Assembly: GCA_020846515.1 (NCBI GenBank)
Contig: JADLDX010000294.1
Location: forward strand, 1-5,469
From: Pirellulaceae bacterium
Lineage (GTDB): Bacteria; Planctomycetota; Planctomycetia; Pirellulales; Pirellulaceae
Direction of reading: 5' to 3'
DNA: 5,469 nt
This document shows positions 1 to 5,469 of this stretch, piece by piece. Numbering within the stretch: the stretch's first letter is position 1; each line of letters begins with the position of its first letter. A program made the position numbers and the translations under genes. Below the pieces are notes generated by a model. That model was given only the letters and a program-made list of their open reading frames with translations. It had not been told where the DNA came from and ran no database searches.

Positions 1-798
1 CAAAAAACACAACGCAACTTCTGGCGATGCAGCCAATGCAGCCTGGAGATGCAATCGCCTTTGCCAACACAAGAGGCCCTGGCGACTTACTACGAATCCT
101 CCTTTTCTAGCGGCATGTACCAAGAGTTTGCCGCCGCTCGATTGATGAAGGAAATGACGGCTCGCCAACGCATCAGCGAGATCAAAAAGCATGTCGACAT
201 GTCTGGACGCTGGCTGGATGTGGGATGTGCCAATGGTGTGTTCGTCGAAACCATCGCTCAGCATGGTATTCAGGGCGAAGGTGTCGAGATTTCTCAAACA
301 GCAGTCGCTGAAGGCCGGGCTCGCGGCTTATCTATCTATCAAGGCACGATGGATGATGTGCCCGCCAACAATCGATACGACTGTGTAACCGCCTTCGATG
401 TCTTGGAACATGTGATCGATCCCAATGCGTTCTTAGAATCGCTACGCAAAAGCATTCGCCCAGGTGGCAGTCTGGTCATGACGGTGCCCAATACAGGTAG
501 CCTGGTGAGAAAGACAATGGGTAGTCGTTGGTACTTCTATATCCCCGAAGAACATCTGCACTATTTCAATAGCAGCAACCTACCCGCACTGCTCCGTAAA
601 CATCAATTTGAAATTCAGAACGTGGGGTCGACGTATAAGCCGATGACGTACGACTATGCACTGACCCAGTTTCATGAATACAACCCACTGATTTACCGCG
701 CACTGAAAACTGTTGCCTGGCTAATCCCCGCCACAGCTCGAAAACGCCCACTGCCTCTGCCCATTGGTGAACTCAGAGTGATCGCCAAGAAGCTCTGA
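1..798 (+). CDS. Class I SAM-dependent methyltransferase with N-terminal zinc ribbon, 5'-truncated by window edge
   Basis: The product probably transfers a methyl group from S-adenosylmethionine to a small molecule or sugar in the cytoplasm; the substrate cannot be read from the sequence. Numbered from base 1 (265 residues visible), the Rossmann motif I is LDVGCANG (72-79), followed by the acidic end of strand 2 in GVEIS (94-98), the YDCVTAFDVLEHV stretch (126-138), RPGGSLVMTVPN (153-164), and EEHLHYF (183-189). These are typical of the Methyltransf_23/UbiG-like group. An ATG lies at base 49, but the frame is open back to base 1 and encodes FWRCSQCSLEM with C10 and C13. That matches the second half of the C-x2-C zinc ribbon that precedes many such enzymes, followed by the usual 'P-x-PT-x-E-x-L-x-x-YY' stretch. 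I therefore infer that the true start lies upstream and that 49 is an internal Met. Relatives often sit in O-antigen, capsule or natural-product clusters. Family call is confident; substrate unknown. Confidence 0.9.
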   Translation, partial: QKTQRNFWRCSQCSLEMQSPLPTQEALATYYESSFSSGMYQEFAAARLMKEMTARQRISEIKKHVDMSGRWLDVGCANGVFVETIAQHGIQGEGVEISQTAVAEGRARGLSIYQGTMDDVPANNRYDCVTAFDVLEHVIDPNAFLESLRKSIRPGGSLVMTVPNTGSLVRKTMGSRWYFYIPEEHLHYFNSSNLPALLRKHQFEIQNVGSTYKPMTYDYALTQFHEYNPLIYRALKTVAWLIPATARKRPLPLPIGELRVIAKKL

Positions 799-1129
799 AT
801 TTCTTAACTCCACCAGACGTGTCGACGGGCATAGCGGCTATAATGAGAAACGGCCTACCTTTAACCGCAATTGAAGTGGCAGTCACGCTCCGTACACTGC
901 ATTATGCACGCCCGTTTGATTCAGCAAACCATGCATGGCAAAGTGCAAGGGGTGCGCCTGCCACCAGCGTTCGCGTTCCTCCCACCGTGTTTAAGTTGTC
1001 ATTGGATCAGGTAGCGACTTGATCGAACCGCAACCACGCAGTGAACTTTGTTGAGGGTCCGACGAGTCGCGGAGCAATTCGTCCACGGGTTCTTTTGATC
1101 GCGTGCTTAACTTGAAACATTCATTGCCC
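799..1129. other. Intergenic region between methyltransferase and PSCyt/PSD1 gene
   Basis: About 330 bases (about 300 if the GTG at 1103 is the start) hold no gene I can support. A 67-codon + strand frame from a GTG at 819 to 1022 has no recognisable motif, no ribosome binding site and an uneven composition. The most notable elements are a consensus TATAAT at 839-844, a 10-bp palindrome ccatgcatgg at 929-938, and a 5-bp inverted repeat (gatca at 1005-1009, tgatc at 1020-1024). The region probably carries the promoter and a long leader for the downstream gene. No clear terminator (GC stem plus T-run) follows the methyltransferase stop. Confidence 0.6.
839..844 (+). promoter_or_regulatory. Candidate -10 box (TATAAT)
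   Basis: A perfect sigma-70 -10 hexamer lies 40 bases past the methyltransferase stop and points toward the downstream gene. There is no good TTGACA-like hexamer at the normal 16-18 base spacing (the bases there read gacgtg), and the TG of an extended -10 is absent. If used, it would give a 5' leader of roughly 250-280 bases before the start of the cytochrome gene. A single hexamer can arise by chance, so this is only a candidate. Confidence 0.3.
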
Positions 1130-4100
1130 ATGAAAACCACTGTACTGTTCCTCGTGCTGCTCCTTGCAATGTCGACCAGTCTGTTGCGCGTAACGTCGGC
1201 AGCAGACAAAGCCGAGATTGAGTTCTTCGAGCAACGCATTCGTCCCGTTTTGGTTGAGCATTGTTACAGTTGTCACTCGCGCGAAGCTCGCGATGCCAAG
1301 AAATTGCAAGGTGCGTTGCTGCTGGATTCTGCTCAAGGCGTTCAGGCCGGTGGCGAAACCGGGGCAATTCTGGTCAAAGGCAAATCAGCCGATAGTTCAC
1401 TGCTCAAAGCGCTCAAGTACGATGGCTTGGAAATGCCGCCGAGTGGCAAATTATCCGAAGCGATCATCCAGGACTTCGCTAAATGGATTGATATGGGTGC
1501 CCCCGATCCACGCGAAGGTGACGCGGCCGTACCTGGCAAACGCGTGATCGATATCGAACAGGGCAAGCAGTGGTGGTCGTTTCAGCCTTTAAAGGAAGTC
1601 AAACCACCTGAAAAAGACAATCCTATCGACGGCTTCATTCGCCAAGCTCAACAGGCTCACGGATTGAAGTCCAATCCTCAAACCTCTAAAGAGAAACTCA
1701 TTCGTCGAGCCTACTTTGATCTGATCGGCTTACCGCCAACGCCAGAACAATCAGCTGCGTTTTTGGCCGACCAATCACCCGAAGCCTATGAGAAAGTCAT
1801 CGACGAACTATTGGCCAGCCCGTCTTATGGTGAACGCTGGGCCCGCCACTGGCTCGACGCAGCACGGTTCGCAGAAAGTGGCGGTTATGAATTCGATGGC
1901 TTTCGACCGGGTGCCTACCATTATCGCGACTGGGTCATCCGCGCACTCAATAGCGATATGCCCTACGACGAATTCCTGCGCATGCAGTTAGCTGGGGACT
2001 TAATCGAACCGGATGACATCCATGCCGCAGCGGCTACCGGATTTTTGGTCGCCGGTCCTTACCCAGGACAGATTACAGCCAAGACAGTCGAAGGCATTCG
2101 TTACGATCAGTTGGACGACATGCTGATGACCATCGGCGGATCCATGATGGGCCTGACTCTTGGCTGCGTCCGCTGCCATGCTCATAAATATGATCCCAGT
2201 CCCCATGAAGATTATTACGCCCTAGCCGCATCGCTCGCGCGAACCGTCCATGGACCACGAACGTTGGATACCGATCCGCCCGCGACCGAACGCGCCTTGG
2301 AACAACATCGTCTTGAACATGAACCACTTGTCGATGCACTTCACCAATTTGCCTCGGTCGAATTGCCTGGTCGCTTGACAGCCTGGCAAAAAGATGGACT
2401 CAAACAACAACCCGAAGCCGGTCGATGGCAAACGCTCGAACCAGTGACCATGGACGCCGAGCGGTCGTATCTCAAAGAATTGCCCGGATCAGTCATCGCG
2501 CACGATGGCATGCTCAGTCCAGGCGCTAATGTGCGACAGCGTGGTCAGAAGCGGAAAGTTGGCGGTGCCGAGAAGTACCAACTGAAGTTTCAAACACATC
2601 AGAAGAATCTACAATCGCTGCGTTTGGATGCCTTTACCGATAAAGCGTTGCCTCAGCGCGGTCCAGGCCTAGAGGGCGACGGTGGCTTTCAACTAAGCCA
2701 ATTGAGCGTAACGGCCAAGGCGCTGGATCCACAAATCCAAGATGCGCCACAAGCCATCAAGCTCAAGCCTATCTTCGCAGCCTTTGAAGACAAGGATCAG
2801 CCCCTCGCGCAGGCTGTCGATGGTAAACCCGGCACGGCTTGGGTGGTCAAAGCCAACGCGAAGAAAGATAACGCAGCGATCTTCGAATTCGAAACGCCGA
2901 TCGCCGGATTTGCTGGCGGCACAGAACTGGTCGTTGAAATGACTTTTCGCGAACTGGGCATCGGTCGACTGCGTGTGTCCGTCAGTGTCGAACCGAATCC
3001 AGCCACATGGGCCGGCGACGTGGCACCTCAACACGCCAACGAGATTCGAGCGCTGTTGGCATCGCACAAGAATAAACTGCCCCAGCCGCTGCCTGACTTC
3101 CTTCGTGAACCGCTAGCGCGATGGCTCGCCCCCTTCGACACAGACACGGCGAAGGTGTATCGGGCAGTGCGTGTGCATACAGCCGCGACCCCGCGCCCCA
3201 ACCTTTCAGAAGTGTATACCACCATCAACGGTGGACAGGATGTGTACTTCTTGCGCCGCGGCGAAGTTCACAATAAACAAGGCAAAGCGGAACCCGGTTT
3301 TGTGCAAGTGCTGTGGCGTGGCAACAAACAGGTGGCCGACAGTGAACTATCAACCGCTGCATCTTCGATCGATGCATCTTCAACCACTGCGTTTGCGAAC
3401 GATGATAGTACCGCTGCCCAAGTTGCCCCCGCGGAATCAAACAAAGAAGCAAAGTCAAACAAAGAAGCAAAGTCAAACAAGCAAGCTAAAGGCGAGAAGC
3501 CAGTTGATCCGCGGCTGGCCATGGCGAACTGGCTGACCGACTTGCCGCAGGGAGCTGGTCCGTTGGTGGCCAGAGTCATCGTCAATCGTTTGTGGCAACA
3601 TCATTTTGGTGAAGGCATCGTCGGCACACCCAACGATTTCGGAGCGCAAGGCGACCCGCCCACGCACCCCGAGCTGTTGGAGTATCTGGCCGGAGAACTG
3701 GTGCGAGAAGGTTGGAAGTTGAAGCACTTGCATCGCCTGATGATGCTCAGCGAAACCTACAAGCAGTCCCACGAGGTCCTTCCTGAGAATTTGGCGATCG
3801 ACCCTACTAACAAGTACTTGTGGCACTTCCGACCGAAGCGTCTGGAAGCGGAAGCCATCCGCGATGCTCTCTTGGCGGCGGGTGGGAATCTGGATGCGAA
3901 GATGTTTGGCCCCAGCGTACTGGATGACAGTGTGCGTCGCAGTGTTTACCTGCGAGTCAAACGCAGCGAGTTGTTACCTGTCATGACTATGTTCGACGCG
4001 CCTGAGCCGACGCAAAGTATCGGGGAACGAAGTATCACGACGGTGCCCACCCAAGCCCTCGCGCTGATGAACTCGCCGTTCGTCAGGCAACAGGCGGAAC

Positions 4101-4336
4101 GGCTGTACGCTCGCATTAAAGTGGCCGGTGATCCAACGCCGGAAGGCATGATCGACTACGGTTACCGTGTGGCCTTTGGTCGTCCTGCGACCAGCCACGA
4201 GAGAGCTCAAATGGTTGCTTTCGTCGAGCAGCAGCGTCAGCTATTGCCGGCGGATGCTCAAGGCTCATTGGACAGCGCGATAGTGGAATTCTGTCACGTG
4301 CTTTTGTGTTTGAATGAATTTGTGTACATCGACTAA
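1130..4336 (+). CDS. Exported planctomycete cytochrome c protein: PSCyt1 - PSCyt2 (DUF1549) - PSD1 (DUF1553)
   Basis: This is a 1068-residue protein of the planctomycete family with two CxxCH sites; its function is not established. Residues 1-24 are a Sec signal peptide: MKTT, a Leu/Val-rich core, then a TSA-A cleavage region. The PSCyt1 cytochrome domain (about 30-125) has C45-x2-C48-H49 and EMPPSG (101-106), whose Met102 is the likely axial ligand. PSCyt2/DUF1549 (about 165-375) includes LIRRAYFDLIGLPPTP, SYGERWARHWLD, MPYDEFLRMQLAGD and a second site, C346-x2-C349-H350, in CVRCHAHKYDP. A beta-rich region follows (about 430-625), then a 'RRGEVHNKQGKAEPG' stretch, a repeat linker (about 735-790) and PSD1/DUF1553 (about 793-1068) with ARVIVNRLWQHHFG and the terminal NEFVYID. 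I chose the ATG because it directly begins the signal peptide; an in-frame GTG at 1103 would add nine residues. Neither has a strong Shine-Dalgarno. The haem sites imply export and extracytoplasmic haem attachment. The downstream DUF1501 gene is the usual partner. Confidence 0.93.
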   Translation: MKTTVLFLVLLLAMSTSLLRVTSAADKAEIEFFEQRIRPVLVEHCYSCHSREARDAKKLQGALLLDSAQGVQAGGETGAILVKGKSADSSLLKALKYDGLEMPPSGKLSEAIIQDFAKWIDMGAPDPREGDAAVPGKRVIDIEQGKQWWSFQPLKEVKPPEKDNPIDGFIRQAQQAHGLKSNPQTSKEKLIRRAYFDLIGLPPTPEQSAAFLADQSPEAYEKVIDELLASPSYGERWARHWLDAARFAESGGYEFDGFRPGAYHYRDWVIRALNSDMPYDEFLRMQLAGDLIEPDDIHAAAATGFLVAGPYPGQITAKTVEGIRYDQLDDMLMTIGGSMMGLTLGCVRCHAHKYDPSPHEDYYALAASLARTVHGPRTLDTDPPATERALEQHRLEHEPLVDALHQFASVELPGRLTAWQKDGLKQQPEAGRWQTLEPVTMDAERSYLKELPGSVIAHDGMLSPGANVRQRGQKRKVGGAEKYQLKFQTHQKNLQSLRLDAFTDKALPQRGPGLEGDGGFQLSQLSVTAKALDPQIQDAPQAIKLKPIFAAFEDKDQPLAQAVDGKPGTAWVVKANAKKDNAAIFEFETPIAGFAGGTELVVEMTFRELGIGRLRVSVSVEPNPATWAGDVAPQHANEIRALLASHKNKLPQPLPDFLREPLARWLAPFDTDTAKVYRAVRVHTAATPRPNLSEVYTTINGGQDVYFLRRGEVHNKQGKAEPGFVQVLWRGNKQVADSELSTAASSIDASSTTAFANDDSTAAQVAPAESNKEAKSNKEAKSNKQAKGEKPVDPRLAMANWLTDLPQGAGPLVARVIVNRLWQHHFGEGIVGTPNDFGAQGDPPTHPELLEYLAGELVREGWKLKHLHRLMMLSETYKQSHEVLPENLAIDPTNKYLWHFRPKRLEAEAIRDALLAAGGNLDAKMFGPSVLDDSVRRSVYLRVKRSELLPVMTMFDAPEPTQSIGERSITTVPTQALALMNSPFVRQQAERLYARIKVAGDPTPEGMIDYGYRVAFGRPATSHERAQMVAFVEQQRQLLPADAQGSLDSAIVEFCHVLLCLNEFVYID
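3437..3490 (+). repeat. 18-bp tandem repeat, 3 copies, encoding SNKEAK units
   Basis: The unit tcaaacaaagaagcaaag occurs twice exactly (3437-3454 and 3455-3472). A third diverged copy follows at 3473-3490 with changes at three bases (tcaaacaagcaagctaaa). The unit is a multiple of three and in frame, so it encodes SNKEAK-SNKEAK-SNKQAK (about residues 770-787). It is A-rich, unlike the flanking coding sequence, and sits in a Ser/Thr/Ala-rich disordered-looking linker just before the PSD1 domain. Replication slippage is the likely origin, so copy number may vary among relatives. Confidence 0.9.
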
Positions 4337-4367
4337 CTCGATTGAAGCATCTTACGCGACTAGTAAT

Positions 4368-4386
4368 CCCGACACCGTGCGTCGGG
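4368..4386 (+). terminator. GC-rich intergenic hairpin (weak terminator or processing site)
   Basis: The arms cccgac (4368-4373) and gtcggg (4381-4386) are perfectly complementary around a 7-base loop, 31 bases after the stop of the cytochrome gene. No T-run follows (the next bases are ccctggctac), so it does not look like a complete intrinsic terminator. It could reduce read-through, protect the upstream 3' end or mark a cleavage site between the two genes. It could also be chance, since a 6-bp stem is short. Confidence 0.35.
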
Positions 4387-4443
4387 CCCTGGCTACCTTG
4401 CAATCCTGAACTTTGCTAACGTGCTTACCACTTGGAACCGACC

Positions 4444-5469
4444 ATGTTTCATTTCTATTCGCCTGCCGAAGTTGTCTTGCCGGGCCGCCGTCGATTCTTG
4501 CAAGAAGCTGGCCTCGGTTTCGGATCGTTAGCGCTGGCTAGCATGTTGCACGGGGAATCGCAAGCTAGTACAGCAAGCGATCCGTTAGCGCTCAAAGAGT
4601 CGCATTTCCCGAGCAAAGTAAAGTCGATCATTTGGCTGTTCATGACCGGCGCTCCGTCGCAGGTCGACACCTGGGATTACAAGCCCGAATTGCCAAAACG
4701 CGACGGACAAGAACTGGCCGGTGCGGACCCGAAGACCGGATTCTTTACGACCAGTGGCAAGTGTCTGAAATCGCCTTTCCATTGGTCCCAGCACGGCCAA
4801 TCAGGGACATGGGTCTCTGATCTGTTTCCACATCTATCCAAGCACGTAGATCGTATGTGCTTTCTGCACTCGATGTACCTGAAACAAAATAATCACGCGC
4901 CCGCCTCCATCGAATTAATGTGTGGCACGAATAGGCCAGGCTTGCCTGCGCTGGGTGCCTGGATGACCTACGGGCTCGGATCGCAGAATCAGAACCTGCC
5001 GTCCTACGTCGTGCTGCATGACACTCGCCCACGCGGTGACGACCAAATTTGGTCGGCCGGCTTTTTACCCAAAACGTATCAAGCCCTGGCGCTGGACGCG
5101 CGTCGCAAGGAGACGATCGATAACTTGGTGCGGCATGGCCAACGCAGCGACGCGCAACAACGCATGCAATTGGATGTACTCCGGCAGTTGAATCAAGAGC
5201 ATGCCGCCAACCGCCCAACACAAGCCGACTTGGCCGCGAGAATCAACTCGTACGAACTGGCCTACCGTATGCAAATGTCAGCGCCCGAGGCAATGGATCT
5301 ATCTCAGGAAACCGACGCCACCCATAAGTTGTACGGTATGGATAAACCTGAATGCTCGACCTTCGCACGGCAGTGTCTACTATCACGACGCCTGGTCGAA
5401 CGTGGAGTACGATTCGTGCAGATTTTCGCTGGCAAAGGCGTGGGTGGCGATGGCAGTGTCAACGATGTG
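4444..5469 (+). CDS. DUF1501 protein with twin-arginine signal, 3'-truncated by window edge
   Basis: The frame is open from the ATG to the last base (342 codons, no stop), so the gene continues past the right edge. Family members are commonly about 450-490 residues, so roughly a quarter or more is missing. The N-terminus has a Tat-type signal: PGRRRFLQ (13-20), then a mild hydrophobic stretch GLGFGSLALASML (23-35). The DUF1501 core follows with WLFMTGAPSQVDTWDYKP (64-81), HGQSGTWVSDLFPHLSKHVD (117-136), NNHAPASIELMCGT (149-162) and RRLVERGVRFVQIF (315-328). As I recall, the family is placed in the alkaline-phosphatase/sulfatase-like clan, but no activity is established; Asp75 may be at the metal-site position by analogy. 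An in-frame stop at 4417-4419 limits the start, leaving ATG 4444 as best. A GGA at 4434-4436 is a weak possible ribosome site. It lies 107 bases after the PSCyt/PSD1 gene, its common partner. Confidence 0.92.
   Translation, partial: MFHFYSPAEVVLPGRRRFLQEAGLGFGSLALASMLHGESQASTASDPLALKESHFPSKVKSIIWLFMTGAPSQVDTWDYKPELPKRDGQELAGADPKTGFFTTSGKCLKSPFHWSQHGQSGTWVSDLFPHLSKHVDRMCFLHSMYLKQNNHAPASIELMCGTNRPGLPALGAWMTYGLGSQNQNLPSYVVLHDTRPRGDDQIWSAGFLPKTYQALALDARRKETIDNLVRHGQRSDAQQRMQLDVLRQLNQEHAANRPTQADLAARINSYELAYRMQMSAPEAMDLSQETDATHKLYGMDKPECSTFARQCLLSRRLVERGVRFVQIFAGKGVGGDGSVNDV

Noticed and set aside
929..938. 10-bp palindrome ccatgcatgg as an operator
   Set aside because: A single short palindrome with no second copy, not placed against a convincing promoter; it could easily arise by chance.
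819..1022. 67-codon + strand frame starting at a GTG in the intergenic region
   Set aside because: No recognisable motif, no ribosome binding site and no domain-like composition; it ends without relation to the next gene. A frame of this length is expected by chance.
1005..1024. Inverted repeat gatca/tgatc as a riboswitch or operator stem
   Set aside because: Only five base pairs around a 10-base loop, with no conserved aptamer features visible.
2693..3067. 124-codon minus-strand frame inside the large cytochrome gene
   Set aside because: It is antisense to conserved coding sequence and shows no motif or start signal of its own.
3268..3585. Minus-strand frame with repeated LFDFAS units
   Set aside because: The repeats are simply the reverse complement of the SNKEAK-encoding tandem repeat, so it is not an independent gene.
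4745..5221. 158-codon minus-strand frame inside the DUF1501 gene
   Set aside because: It lies wholly opposite a strongly supported coding region, and its Arg/Ser/Ala-rich translation has no family signature; it is an antisense shadow.
1..5469. Search for a defence system, CRISPR array, insertion sequence or phage genes
   Set aside because: No regularly spaced repeats, transposase or integrase motifs, terminal inverted repeats or target duplications were seen; all long frames belong to ordinary planctomycete families.

Overview
The window looks like chromosomal DNA of a planctomycete, most plausibly a Pirellulaceae/Rhodopirellula-type bacterium. The main reason is the adjacent pair of a 'planctomycete cytochrome c' protein (PSCyt1-PSCyt2/DUF1549-PSD1/DUF1553) and a DUF1501 protein, a gene pair heavily expanded in that phylum. 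Moderate GC, start sites without strong Shine-Dalgarno sequences and long intergenic gaps fit this but are weaker evidence. No rRNA, tRNA, CRISPR array, transposase or phage gene is visible.

Layout, all on the + strand. (1) Bases 1-798: the 3' part of a class I SAM-dependent methyltransferase. The reading frame is open from the first base and contains half of an N-terminal zinc ribbon (CSQC) upstream of the first ATG, so the gene is cut by the left edge and does not start at base 49. (2) Bases 799-1129: a roughly 330-base gap with no convincing gene. Its clearest signal is a perfect TATAAT hexamer. (3) Bases 1130-4336 (or from a GTG at 1103): a large exported protein with two CxxCH haem c sites, a beta-rich central region that resembles a carbohydrate-binding fold, a short KEA-type tandem repeat linker, and a C-terminal PSD1/DUF1553 domain. 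(4) Bases 4337-4443: a 107-base gap with a GC-rich 6-bp hairpin. (5) Bases 4444-5469: a DUF1501 protein with a twin-arginine signal, cut by the right edge of the window.

The methyltransferase is separated from the rest and probably belongs to an upstream surface-polysaccharide or secondary-metabolite locus. The PSCyt/PSD1 and DUF1501 genes probably form one transcription unit. The first product appears to use Sec export followed by haem attachment outside the cytoplasm, and the second appears to use Tat export as a folded protein, so both would act outside the cytoplasmic membrane. Their biochemical function is not established. This arrangement is typical of planctomycetes rather than a new system. 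The less ordinary details are the two different export routes in one unit, the tandem-repeat linker, and the long leader-like gap.
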